A DNA stretch of 64,000 nt from positions 274,150,403-274,214,402 of the forward strand of contig OZ005648.1 in assembly GCA_963930645.1 (NCBI GenBank). The letters are read 5' to 3'. Each line of letters starts with the position of its first letter. Position 1 is the stretch's first letter. A program made the position numbers and the translations under genes. Source of the DNA: Salticus scenicus (taxonomy: Eukaryota; Arthropoda; Arachnida; Araneae; Salticidae). The notes below the pieces were generated by a model, which saw only the letters and a list, made by a program, of their open reading frames with translations, was not told the origin of the DNA and did no database searches. Positions 1-11,770 of the stretch are shown here, one piece after another.

Positions 1-1
1 T

Positions 2-3000
2 CTCTTTCAACCACTAGATCTAATTAAAACAAGAATTCAAAATGCATCTAAAAGTGGGTAAGTAATTTAGTCATTCAGGTGGTGAATATAGGTTTACAAA
101 TTTGTTTTATTTTGATTAGCTTTGAAACATATTAAATTAAAATTTTGTACATTACTGTTGAATGATAAAATAAATGTAGTACATTACTGTTACTGATTTA
201 GTAGCGATCATTTAAAACTGTTAAGTGGTTAAGTCTAAAATTATTTTATCAACCCAAATAACTCTAATAATGAGACTTTTTTTAACGTTTAAAATTTTAT
301 AAGGATTTGATCTTCATATCTAATTCTATTTTGAAATGCTGAGTTTTTTTTAGAATAGTATAATTTAAGAATTTGATAGAGAATAATAGACTCTAAAATT
401 TTTTAGTTGCAGATAGATTAATCTTAGTTTTAATATTAAGAAAAGTATATTAGTTGATAGTATTTTAATTCAAATAACAAATTAAAAAAAATTCTCACTT
501 CTTTCTGCAAATCTTAATTTCTTAAAAAACAGAAAAAGAAAAAAAAAAAAAAAATTTTTTTTAACCTCACTACCAATCGTTTTTACTTAAACAATTTTTT
601 TTTTTCTTTTCTTTGGTGATTAAAAATTAAATTTGATATGAATGGAAAACTAGAAAAAAAAAAAAAAAAGTTTTGATTGTCTAATTAAATGATAAAATTT
701 ATAGGTACCATATTAATTTTAGATTTTTTATTTTTTTTTTTTAATGTATGCTTAAATATATATATAGTTGTATGATAAGGGTCATAGTAAAGGAAAATAA
801 AATCAAAGCCATGAAAGGACCTGATAGGTTTCACCCATCTTTTCTAAATAAAGGATCACTATTGTTTTTCTGTAATTTATTTTAAAGAATTTCAGATTAA
901 AATCCTCACCAAAATAAATATAAAAAGAGTCCTCAAGTGCTTCAAAAATAGTATTTGTTAAATAAGTATAAATTCAGATTTGTGTGATTTAGGTTTCTTT
1001 TCACTTTTAGGAAAAAAATTTCTGGTTGTGAGAAACTTATTGTGCTTGTTGGATTGTATAAAAATTATAGTATAAACTATATTTAATCTAAAAGCATTAT
1101 TTAAATAAGCATTTCATATCTTTTAATTGCATAAATATTTTTTATACTTTAGAAAAATGCTAAAACATTAAAGCAATTATTTTATCTTGTTTATTATATT
1201 TGTACTATTTCTGCACAAAAACTCATGTAACTTTAATTCTATTGTGCAATTTCTTATATATATATATACTTCAATCATAATAGTGAATATATATATATAT
1301 ATATTCTGAATGTATTATTAATTTTACATGTTTAATGATAATTCATTTCTTATAATTGCAGATCAAGGAGTGGGATGATAACCTTATTTGTCCAAGTTCT
1401 TAGAAATGAAAAATTACTAGGGCTATGGAAAGGAACAGTTCCTGTAAGTAAAATAAATTTAATACTTTTTCAATATGTATTTATTTAATAATGCTTTGTT
1501 TAATTTATTTTTAAAATCTCTAAATTTAATTCTTACTTTTTCATATATTTTTACTTTGTGTGTGTGTGTTTTTTCCTTATTTGTATATATTATTAATACA
1601 AAACAGAAGAACTAATTTAATTCTTCTGTTTTGTTCTATATCTTCTGAATTTTCCTTTTCATTGGTCGATTATTTCTTTCTTAGCACTTCTTTTCTTATT
1701 GGTTTCTTCCTGTTTTTTCCTTCTTTTTAGTTTTCTCGGTCTTCTTTAATGCATGTATTCCGCTTATATAAAACATAAACTTGTTTGGTTTTGCATCATC
1801 TTTCTTTATTATATTGACTAATTCTTACAAGCTAGGTTTTAAAAAAATATTTTTAGTATCATAAAAAGGTAGAAATTTCTCAAACTTCTTTGTACATTAT
1901 TCAGAAGTGAGTGAGAAAGGCATCATTAATTCAGGCCTCAGGTTAGGGCAGTACCAGATCAGCAGAATCCTCCATTAGTCTAACATCCCTTCCAAATAAA
2001 GAATGATCTTGACTAAATAATAAAAAATTCAACATATCTCCTTATCCATAATAGTTTTGCTCCTTAGTTTTCTTACGATACTCTTTGGACAATTTTGTAA
2101 ATAGAGTAGAGCAAATGTATTTCTGTTTGGATGCTGGTGTTTCTCTTATAAAAAATGTGCTGAGTTGCTATTGGACTATTTTTGTCCCTTATTTATTAGC
2201 AAAACTCTTATTTGCTTCTAGGGAAAGTCAGCCATGTGTCCGTAGTTGATTTCATTGAAAGTGTTTATTTCATTTTTACTTTTACACACTTAAAAAAAAA
2301 AGCCTTATGTTTGATTTTCCTTTAACATGTATAAATTCTTAATATTTCCTCATTAGAAATATATATTAGAAGTGCATAACCTACAAGGGATAACATTCAC
2401 TCATGCAGATTTCATTACCAATTTTTATAAAATTACATTTATAGATAATTATTAAAGAAAGTTAAGTAAAGTAATTATAATGGAGAAAAAGTAGTTAACA
2501 CTTATAAAACTTTTTGCAGGGCTACAAGTTAACTTTTCAACTGACGTTCCACAGACTGAAGGTTTTGCATTATTAATATAGATGCTTACATTATTAATAT
2601 ATATATATGCAGAAACATGCTTTTTACATAACTAGGGTTGTTTTCTCTACAAAAATGCTTTCTTATTAATTGTTATCAAATTTTGTATAATAAATGTAAA
2701 AAAAAAGAAAAAAAAAAGTTGTATTTATTTCGTGCAAGCTAATAATTAATAAACAATTATTTGTTTTAGTCTATTATGAGATGTGTTCCTGGAGTTGGAA
2801 TGTATTTCAGTTCATTGCACTGGTTACAAGTTAATTTTGGGTGAGTATATATCATGAATGATTAAAATTAACAATTTAAATATTAATTAATTAAATATTA
2901 AAAGTTTACTACACCAATTTGCACAATATGTTATTTGAAATAAATATTAGCTTTAGAATATGTTATTATTATTTATTTATTTATTATGTTTATTTTTTTC

Positions 3001-5729
3001 CATAAATAAATAAATAAAAATAAAGTGTGTCAAGTTTTACATACACTTTTTTTTAAAAATTGTAATAGGTTTTAAAAATTGAAAACAATTGACTATCATA
3101 TAGTATATATATTTTTTATTAATTATATAAGATCACTAAGCAAATAAGAAAAATCTTAGTAAATTTTCTCAGCATTAATAATTTACCCTTTCAGCATAAT
3201 GCCTGCCTTTTTTCTGTCATGCATAGTCCAAACACTAGTCTGATTAAATTTTAAAATATATATATTGTTTTTTTTTTTTTTTTTTTTAGAAAATAAGATT
3301 TATAAATATCTGTAGTATATAGTATGAAATTCTTATACACTTTAAACTGCATTTTTATGAATCATTAAACAGGCAAATTAAAAAAAAAAATTGCACATGC
3401 TTAAACAAGGGTTAAAAAAAATGTAACTTACTTTGTGTAACTTACTTTACTCTCATGTAAGTTAATAATATTAACTAACTAATTGTAATATGGCAGTTAA
3501 TTTCACGAGATGTTCAAGTCTAAATTTATAAATGTTTTAAATAAAAAAAAAAAAAAAAAAAAAAGTTTTTTAAAAATATTTTAATATGAATTTTGATTCA
3601 AATCATAATCTTTTAAGCCATGATTACATATTAAATACTAAAAAAAAAAAAAAAAAAAATTGTTTGAGTAAAAGTTCTTTGTTTATGTCATGCTGAAAAT
3701 ACTCCTAGATAATACTTAACTGATATGTATGCACAATTTCATATTTTGATAACTTATTTTACTAATTTTTTCAGTTCATCCAGCCCATCTTCATTGGAAT
3801 CTTTTACTTTTGGTGCACTTGCAAGATCTTTTGCTGGAACTACACTTTTGCCTGTCACAGTTATAAAAACTAGATATGAGGTAGTTTGGATTTCAGTATC
3901 TATTCAGTCATATACAGTTAATTACATGCCAAATTTGAATCTTCTACATGCTTTTTCTATCTATATATATTAATATCTGTTTCCACATATTTTTGTTTTT
4001 GTGGTTCGGGCATTAAAAGTTGAGATTCATTAGCATTATGCACTTAACTTTACAGAAAACCAGAAAATTTTGCTTACACTATTTGTATAATGTCATCAAT
4101 GAAGTTATAAATTTTGTAAGCTTCCATTATTTTAATTGAATTCGTTTTCTTTTGATCCATTTTCATTTGTTCATATCTTAGTAATTTTCTATAAGTTTTC
4201 GCACACACTATATATCTATCTATACATATATTAATCATTTTTAAAGATAGTAAAGGCCGAGCAATAGATTTAAGACCACTGAAACCACATATGCAACTAA
4301 GAATAAAGAAAATTAATTTATTTTAAATAATTATCATGTAATAATATTTAATAATTTTATAAGGATATTGTATATGTGAGGTAAATTAATAATTCTCATA
4401 ACAAATTTCCCCTTAGAGTAACATAGGGTTTGGCTGCCAATGATGATAGGTAGAGCATTCCTTTAAGAGGCCTATCCACTTATTGTCCACAGAAGCCAGA
4501 GCCAATGTTATTCTATGGAGAATTTCGCCCCATTGTAACTTATTAACTAATATATATTTTTAAATTCCGTTTTCACATTCAGAAACTTCACAACTATTAA
4601 ACCCTTTATCGCTTTCTAAAAGTTATTTTTAAAAAATTTTAATATTTTATTTAGAGGTTGTAAAATGCGAATTTTCACAGTGTGAAAATTTTCATTTTTG
4701 AGCTTAAAAATGAAAAAAAAAAAAAAAATCAATTTTTAGAAAGCGATAAATTGTTTAATAGTTGTGAATTTTCGGAAAGGGAAAACAGAGTTTAAAAAAA
4801 TATATTATTGAATGAGTTATAATGGGGCAAAATTTCCCATAGAATAACATTGGCTTTGGTTTTCGGAGACGATAGGTAGAGAGAGTCCCCTTAAGTCTAA
4901 ATATCTTAAATGATTATGTATACATTATATGTATCAAATAACATGTGAAACATAATGCAGCTAAATGGAAATGATGGACAAAAATAACTTTTTGTGAGAT
5001 GAAAACAAAAATCAGAAATTCTGTATAGCTGACAGTTAAAGTCACTCAAATAGAAAATTTGAAACTATTCAAAAAAGTTTCAAAAATTAATATTGAACTC
5101 TTTCCAATATGTAAAATAAAATTAGTGTGACATTGAGTTATTATATGAGATATACTAATGGGTATATATTCTCTTTCAGAGTGGAGTTTATTCTTACAAT
5201 AGCTTGTCTGAAGCTTTAGTCAAAATATATAAGAATGAAGGAAGAAAAGGTATTAATTTTAGAATGCTTTCCTCGTTTAGATAACATTGGCATAAATTTT
5301 CATAAAATTATACAACTGATTGAACTTTATTTCCTTTTTAGGTCTGTTTTCTGGTTTAGCTCCTACTTTATTTAGAGATGCTCCTTTTTCTGGTATCTAC
5401 TTGATGTTTTACAGCCAAGCCAAACAATTAGTTCCTATCTGTAAGTTTTTTTTTATTTTTTATTGTGTGTGTGTGTGTATTTGCAGAAAGAAAAGTATAA
5501 TATAATATAATAAGTAGTCATCTATATATAATATTAATAATTATTAATTAGTATAATATGGAAACCAGTACAGGTAAAAATTTGGGCACTTTATTTGACC
5601 CTTCGCAAAATTTCATTTTATTAAAATTTCTCATGTTATTTCAAATGACTGCCTTACTGCCTATACTTGATTTAATGAAATGATATTGACGTTTTATAGA
5701 GTGACTATTGAAATAAAAAGTTTACATGA

Positions 5730-5760
<31 letters not shown>

Positions 5761-8700
5761 AATAAAATACAGGCCAAGCAAAACTAGGTCTCCAAAATTA
5801 AAACTTCAGTGGACTTCTGTAATGTGAACCACAAATTCATAAAAAGTTAACTCTGATTTTAGTTTATGAATTTCTTTAATTTGTGTGAAGTCACGGTGTA
5901 CATAGTGAAATTTATGAGAAAAAAATCAAGTTCATAATTTATTTAAATTAATTTGAATTTCTCAAGCATAAAATTAAAATTCTGTGAATCTAAAATTATA
6001 TTTTGTTTTCTTAAAAAAAAAAAAAAAAAAAAAAAAATTCAAATTATGCTTACTTTTTTTTCTTCCTCTTTTCCAAATTGATGATCAAAATATAATCATA
6101 TCAAAGATTTCAATATTTAGTTCTTCTCCATTCTCAGTGTAAATTTCAATATTCATGTTAAGCTTACTTTATAATCTAAAACCTTCAAAGCAATGAAAGT
6201 GCTCATAATTATTGCATATGTAAATAAATATTTAATAATAAATACATTAATAAAGTATTTTAAAGAAAATTACTAACACTAAATTTCAATGATTTTATGT
6301 TATGAGTTTTGGAATATGGTAGATAAATATATAAAACATATAAATGATATTCAAAATTAATTTATATATATATATAGGGTTAGTATTAGTTTAAATATTT
6401 ATACTATGTATGTTTTTTTAGCAATTTGATATTGGAATTTTATGTCTTAAAAACAGTATATGTATGTAATTTTATTGTATATCTATTTTTATTTTTTAGC
6501 TGTACGAGAACATGTTTCATCAGCTCCTATAAATTTTGGCTGTGGAATTGTATCTGGTGTATTAGCTTCTGCCATAACACAACCAGCTGATGTAATAAAG
6601 ACCAAAATGCAGCTTTACCCTCAGAAATATTCCTCAGTTCCAGTTTCTATTGCTTTTGTGTTCAAGGTACAATGGCTTTTAATTTATACTCATATTGAGT
6701 TTTGAGAATTCAAAGATTTAATTTAAGCTACAGCTGTAAACCTAAAATTGAAATTTTAAGTTACTTGCACATGGTCTGTAGATCCTTTTAGTTTATTTGT
6801 ACTTTTCACAAAATTTTCAGCTGGATAGCAAAATTTAAAAAAAAATCACACCCAGTTTATTTTGAAGAAACATTAACATCATCCTATTTTTGTGAAAGAT
6901 CTGTTTAACATTTTCTGATTTTTATGATGAAAAGTCTGTTTTAAGTTCACTAGTTTTTGTGAGGTATTTGTTTTTGAAGATCACCAATATTTCTGAAAGA
7001 TTTGTTTTCAAACTCCAATTTTGCCTAGATAAATCCTGAAAGTATTATTTTTCTATAGTGAATTGATGACCTTTGCAATTTCTCGTGTCAGTTGATATGT
7101 AAAATATAATGTTCTTGCAGCTAGAATTACCTAAACATGGAATCATTTCACCACTGATTAAAAAACAAATTAATTATAGCTAATTGCTAAAATATACTGA
7201 AATAGGCAATTATTTCATGGCTGAAACAGAATTTATGCTATTTTGAATACTGATTTCTAAAATATGTGATTATTTCACTGGAAATCAATTAAACTCCCAC
7301 TTTTCTGGTGTCTGATTTTGAAAATATGCCATATATTTGCAGCTGATTGTTGAAATGATAATAGGGGTCTTTTTGCCACTGTTTGATATAATTTATATCT
7401 GATTATAGAAATAATGCAATATTCACATAATTAGTAATCACCATGGGGTGAATGGATATTTTCAGATCTTTACTGCTGAAAAAGTCCTTAAGTAAAGGGT
7501 ACTGTTTAACGGCCCTCTTCACTTACCGTCGCCGGAAGTCCGAGCCAATGTTATTCTATGGGGAAATTTTCTTTACAAATAACTTATTAACTAATACATA
7601 TTTTTAAATTCTGTTTTCACATTCAGAAAATTCCCAACTGTTAAATTGACAGACCTTTTTAAAAAAATTTTTTTTTTTTTTTTTTTTTTTTTTGAAATTG
7701 CAAAATGAAAAAATCTCACATATTGAAAATTCGTATTTTGCAGCTTCAAAATAAAATATAAAAAAATAAAAATAATAATTTTTTTAAAAAGGTCCGTCAA
7801 TTTAACAGTTGGGAACTTTCTGAATGTGAAAACAGAATTTAAAAATATGTATTAGTTAATAAGTTATTTGTAAAGAAATATTTCCCATACAATAACATTA
7901 GCTTCGGCTTCCGGCGGCGGTGAGTGAAGCAGGCCCTTAACACATTCATCGCCCAGCATGATTCGGATGAGTTTCTTGCCAGGCCCAAATCCGACCGCCG
8001 GAGCGCCATAATGTAAACACAGCCATAAGAGGGAAATAGCAGGGATGCAACTCGAATAAGGTTTTCGAACCTTCAATTTCGATTCATTACAAAGTATTTA
8101 GTTCCAAAATGGGGAGAGCGATAAGCTTTTGGGCTAAACGACTGCCTGGGATCTCACTGCAGTTATCCCAGATCCTTCATTTAGTCAAAAAGCATACTTT
8201 TTTTGAGATGCACGTCAGTGGCTTTTTTATCCTCAAAATGTTCATTGGACAGCATAAAAGTATAATTAAAAGTGAGGAGAGTAGTGATGACAAAGTGGTG
8301 ATTTTAGAAGGAAAGTGATAAATAGAATTTCATAGTATAATGTAATATGTTATCCTAAATATAAATAAATAAAAAGTATAGTATGATGTGTATATTTTTA
8401 GTATTTTTATGTTTTGTATCCTATATTTATATTTCAGTGCTTATTCCATTAAATTCCTTTTAAAAATCCAACTGGAAATCCTATTAACTTGAATAAGAAG
8501 AGCGTCACGGGGCTCCCACGGAAGCATACCCATCACCCACATATGGGTAATGTGGCGACGAACGTGTTAAATTGATAGTGTAAAAATATTGCTTCCATCA
8601 TCAGTCTGTAATAGATTGAATGAAATATTTTGATCTAATTCATTAATTGCAGAAGGTGAAAAATCGTATAAAAACATGTTTTTATACACTTTTATTTAAC

Positions 8701-11627
8701 CTTGTTCTCAATCATTTTTCAACCCACTTTAAAACAAACTGTTTTTGTTAAAAGTTTGCACATGAATTCGTAGTCAATGACAATACAATATGTAAGCCTT
8801 TTTAGGGATATATCTTTCCAGGGGCATCATGGACAAAAATCTGTCTGCTTATGTCAGATATGGCTGTTCATTTTTTAATGCACTTTTGCCAAATCAATTT
8901 TATTCAAATTTTAGATATGAGTCCATTATCAATAACAATACAATATGCAAAAAATTAGAGATCTGCTGAACATGTTCCATGGGCAAACATCTGTTTGCTT
9001 GTCTTGCAATTCATTTTTAATGAACTCCTGTTGAACTGATTTTACTCTAAATTTTTGACATCAGTCAATAAATATACAATATGCAAGGATTTATCCCACC
9101 AGGAGCAGGTTCCAGGGGGAAAAATATGTCTGCCCGTGCCAAGTCTTGCGATTTATTATAGTTGTGTTGTGATTACTTTTTAATTCACTATTGCTGAATC
9201 TGAGTTTTTAATATATTTTGGAATAAAGTGTTTATTTTTATATTTTTATTATGTGGCATTATTAATTTTTTGTATTGACACTGAATACAGATTAATTTTA
9301 ATGATCATAATTTTTAGAAATAATTTATAAGAGCCATCAAGTAAGGGCAAGGGAAGTCCATGTATTTTCCCTAGATTTTCAATATTCATTTATATTGTCA
9401 TTATCTTTCATAATTTTGAAAAAAAAAAAAAAAAAATACAGCTATGTTTTTATTATTGGGTGAGTGTGAAAGTTCTGCCCGTTTTTGGATTTACAAATTT
9501 GCAATGGAATTGACGTCACACATAACATTGTAATGACGCAGATCGTCGGCCAGTCAAATGTGTTTATGCCTCACATATAAATGCATCGTGTCTCATGAAG
9601 TTAATTATCTCAAAAAAAAGTATCAGAGGGTGTAACATGGAAAGCGAGAAGGAGCATATAAGACATTGTTTGTTATATGAGTTTGATGAAAAAGAGTATG
9701 GCAGCATGTTGCAATGTTTGTCAAGTTTATGGGGAGGATGCAATAGACGAAAGCACATGTTGTCTTGATGGTTTCATAAATTTAGGGAAGGAGACAAAAG
9801 CTACCAAGATCAGGCTAGGAGTGGACGACCATCAAATGTTGGAGACAACGATTTTGAGCAAGCCATAAGGAACAACCCGAACCCAACCATGCAAGAATTA
9901 GCGGAGACCTTCAACATACACCGGACAACGGTCGAGAGATAGTTGGTTAAGTTGGGTTTTACGAGAAAATTGGATTGTTGGGTTCTACATAACCTGACAG
10001 TTAATCAATGGGATGATCAAATCGCCACCTGTGTTTCCTTGCTTCAGTACAAAAATGACCCATTCTTGACACAAATTGTGACAAGAGATGAGAAGTGGGT
10101 TATGTACCATAACATAAAGCATCGTAAGACTGTGTGTTGCCTTTCTGATCTGTCTGCATTGACTTCAAAAGCTGAACTTCATCCCAAGAAGGTGTTATTG
10201 AGTGTGTGGTGACATGTGCAGGGAATAATTCACTGGGAGGTCCTGCCACTCAACCAAACCATTGATGCTGCCTCCTAGTGTCTATAGTTAGACAGGCTGC
10301 ATTCAAATTTGGTAGCAAAGTGGCCAAGTCTCATCAATCGTTGCGGTGTTACCATTCATCACAATAACGCCAAGCCACATGCTGCTGTCATCACTCTCCA
10401 AAAGTTACTGGGCTTTGGTTGGGAGGTTTTACCCCATCCTCCCTATTCTCCTGACTTGCCACCAACTGACTATCACCTATTTTGTGCGTTGAACAATTCC
10501 TTCAGTCAGAAAATCTTTGATGATCTTGATGCTGTGAAAAATTCCATCCAAGACTTTTTTGACTCAAAATCGCCGGAATTTTACCGTTGTGGGATTCATC
10601 TCCTACCAGAAAGATGGCAAGAGGTCATAGATAGCAATGGGGATTGTGCACAATAACAGGTACTGTTCATTTTGCATTCGTTTGCTCTTCTTTATGGGTA
10701 ATGTAAACAGATAGAACTTTTGCACACACCCAATAATTAAATATTCAAGAGAAATATTATGTTTTATGAAAGTACAGTACTTACATTCTCTCTATCCACC
10801 TACAGAAAAAATATTTAGTAACCATTGTAAAAGAAACCTTATCCCTTCCAGCATTTTTTTTTTCTTCTTGTGCCTATAAAATGATTTGTTGTTATTTGTA
10901 ACTATGTGCACTATTGTATATTTCATTTACAATTTTGCATACATTGTATCTGCAGCTTGTAGCAAAATAACTGAAATACTATTGTTAAAATGATGAAGAA
11001 TGAAATATTTTTTGGCATTATAAATCGTTGCTTTTATATTGCAATTGTGCCTACTTTCTTTCCTTTTTTTTTGTGATGTTTGTTTCAAAGTTTTTTTTTT
11101 TTTTTTTAATATAGCTACAGCTGTTAGGAGAATATTTATACTATTACTAATTAATATTGTTTTATTCCAGGAGAATGGAGTTACAGGTTTCTTTTGTGGT
11201 ATGGTACCAAGAGTTATGCGGAGAACATTAATGGCATCTATGGCATGGACAGTATATGAGCAGGTAAGATATTTATATAAGTTTACCTGTAATTTACTTA
11301 AAAGTACTTTGAATAATTATTGCCAGCTTCATTATCTACAAAATATTGTCCTGTCTTAAAATAGTAATCTGAAAAATTGCTCTTTTATGACAGTATTTTC
11401 CTCTGTAATTATTATTATTATTATTATTATTTTTTAATACTTTTTTTCTTTAGTAAGTAAATGTATAAGCCTTCAGATAGAATTTAGAAGAAATCGATTT
11501 AAACCATTAATATTTATAATAAATAGTAAATTTAAATCCAATAGATAATATAATATATTTTTTTTATTGCTAATTTATTCTTACTAGCCAATTGTTGATA
11601 AGTGAAAGGTTTTTTTTTTTTTTAACC

Positions 11628-11660
<33 letters not shown>

Positions 11661-11770
11661 AAGAAAAGGGGGAAGGGGGTTTAAAAGAATATGAAACACA
11701 TCCTGTTGTAGTAAAGTACTTACTATGTTATTTTATTTTACAGATCATACACTATGCAGGATTAAAATGA
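2..11770 (+). CDS. SLC25A38: SLC25A38-like mitochondrial glycine carrier, 3' nine exons (5' partial)
   Basis: Nine exons splice in frame with GT-AG borders: 2-57, 1362-1443, 2770-2840, 3775-3880, 5180-5249, 5342-5440, 6500-6666, 11171-11263 and 11744-11770 (TGA stop). Together they give 256 codons; the vertebrate protein is about 304 residues, so the start and roughly 50 residues lie before the window. The three carrier signatures are visible: PLDLIKTRIQ (exon at 2), PVTVIKTRYE (3775) and QPADVIKTKMQ (6500). Family-typical stretches are RDAPFSGIYLMFY (5342) and MRRTLMASMAWTVYEQ (11171), near the C-terminus IIHYAGLK. These match SLC25A38 rather than other SLC25 carriers. Known role of the family: glycine import across the inner mitochondrial membrane for the first step of haem synthesis. 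All six half-repeats should be membrane helices. Introns range from 92 bp (5250-5341) to 4.5 kb (6667-11170); the latter holds several transposons. No internal stop or shift was seen. Confidence 0.93.
58..1361 (+). other. Intron of SLC25A38, no gene seen
   Basis: Starts GTAAGT and ends in TTGCAG. Very AT-rich, with poly(A)/poly(T) runs and short (AT)n blocks near 1255-1305. No open reading frame or recognisable element. Confidence 0.85.
1444..2769 (+). other. Intron of SLC25A38, no gene seen
   Basis: Begins GTAAGT and ends TTTTAG. Contains a T-rich stretch near 1620-1830 and a short (GT)n near 1557-1569. Nothing else recognised. Confidence 0.85.
2841..3774 (+). other. Intron of SLC25A38, no gene seen
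   Basis: Begins GTGAGT and ends TTTCAG. Holds A/T homopolymers of about 18-20 bases at 3269-3288, 3543-3564 and 3641-3659. Nothing else recognised. Confidence 0.85.
4246..4311 (+). repeat. Dispersed repeat shared with 44419-44482
   Basis: About 65 bases, centred on the exact string CACTGAAACCACATA, align with the segment at 44419-44482 in the same orientation. It sits just upstream of the fold-back elements at 4405-4890. Family unknown; it could be the edge of a SINE or MITE. Confidence 0.5.
4405..4462 (+). mobile_element. Truncated right end of TTAA fold-back MITE
   Basis: About 58 bases resemble the right end of the complete element next to it (4828-4890). They end at the same TTAA (4463-4466) at which that element begins, so two members of one family abut at one target site. 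The rest of this copy is not visible. Confidence 0.5.
4467..4890. mobile_element. TTAA-flanked fold-back MITE, copy 1
   Basis: A 424-bp element flanked by TTAA at 4463-4466 and 4891-4894. Its two halves are long imperfect inverted repeats of about 190 bp; for example CCAATGTTATTCTATGG at 4502 recurs inverted near 4835-4855. The centre is A/T-rich. No coding sequence. TTAA duplications are typical of the piggyBac and Kolobok superfamilies; which one mobilised this family is not decided by the sequence. A second full copy lies at 7510-7936. Confidence 0.8.
5441..6499 (+). other. Intron of SLC25A38, no gene seen
   Basis: Begins GTAAGT and ends TTTTAG. Contains (GT)n at 5465-5479, a T run at 5730-5753 and an A run at 6014-6037. 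No element recognised. Confidence 0.85.
6667..7505 (+). other. 5' part of a 4.5-kb SLC25A38 intron
   Basis: Follows the donor GTACAA. Unique-looking AT-rich sequence up to the first TTAA element. No reading frame or repeat recognised. Confidence 0.8.
7510..7936. mobile_element. TTAA-flanked fold-back MITE, copy 2
   Basis: A 427-bp element between TTAA at 7506-7509 and TTAA at 7937-7940. Like copy 1 it is a near-palindrome: the left arm (7540-7660) is repeated inverted in the right arm (7785-7905), with A/T runs at the centre. The outer ends are more GC-rich than the flanks (CGGCCCTCTTCACTT on the left; its counterpart on the right is inverted). Non-coding. It lies in the SLC25A38 intron and shares its right TTAA with the next element. 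Confidence 0.82.
7941..8566 (+). mobile_element. TTAA-flanked piggyBac-like remnant with short ORF
   Basis: A 626-bp segment bounded by TTAA at 7937-7940 and 8567-8570. The ends are inverted repeats: CACATTCATCGCC after the left TTAA, and inverted CACGTTCGTCGCC before the right one. It contains a 69-codon frame at 8109-8318 whose tail (SEESSDDKVVILEGK) is acidic, like the N-terminal regions of many piggyBac transposases. No DDD catalytic domain is present, so it is a non-autonomous derivative. Superfamily is inferred from TTAA and end structure only. A GC-rich hairpin-like stretch lies near 8510-8560. Confidence 0.65.
8761..9160 (+). repeat. Diverged tandem repeat, three units of about 140-155 bp
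   Basis: The string CAATACAATATG, or a close variant, recurs at about 8781, 8936 and 9073. In each case it is followed by a segment resembling GGTTCCAGGGGCAAACA and then TCTGTCTGCTT. The same motif order occurs in the dispersed repeats at 46455, 48352 and 48870, so this is a cluster of one repeat family. Non-coding. Confidence 0.6.
9453..10736 (+). mobile_element. Dead mariner element
   Basis: A 1284-bp element, a usual mariner length, with inverted ends TTATTGGGTGAGTGTG (left) and TTATTGGGTGTGTGC (right, inverted). The left flank has TA; the right flank has TT, so one half of the expected TA duplication is mutated. It carries a broken transposase gene and sits within an SLC25A38 intron on the same strand as the gene. 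Confidence 0.88.
9640..10656 (+). pseudogene. Mariner transposase pseudogene
   Basis: The N-terminal region (ESEKEHIRHCLLYEF at 9640, then VYGEDAIDESTC at 9727) and the catalytic core can be followed, but in changing frames and with stops, for example at 9866, 9940 and 10210 and several in 10270-10290. The core keeps DEKWV (about 10087) and YSPDLPPTDYHLF (about 10444), typical of mariner D,D34D transposases. At the second catalytic position the family's HDNA-type motif reads HHNNAKPH (about 10357), so the Asp has become Asn. Another family motif, LLPERWQEVIDSNGD, ends the protein. It cannot encode an active enzyme. Confidence 0.9.
10737..11170 (+). other. 3' part of the SLC25A38 intron, no gene seen
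   Basis: Ends in TTCCAG ahead of the exon at 11171. T-rich run at 11089-11108 before the acceptor. Nothing else recognised. Confidence 0.8.

Noticed and set aside
7591..7800. - strand frame over the second TTAA MITE
   Set aside because: It reads through poly(T) and inverted-repeat DNA and has no protein-like content.
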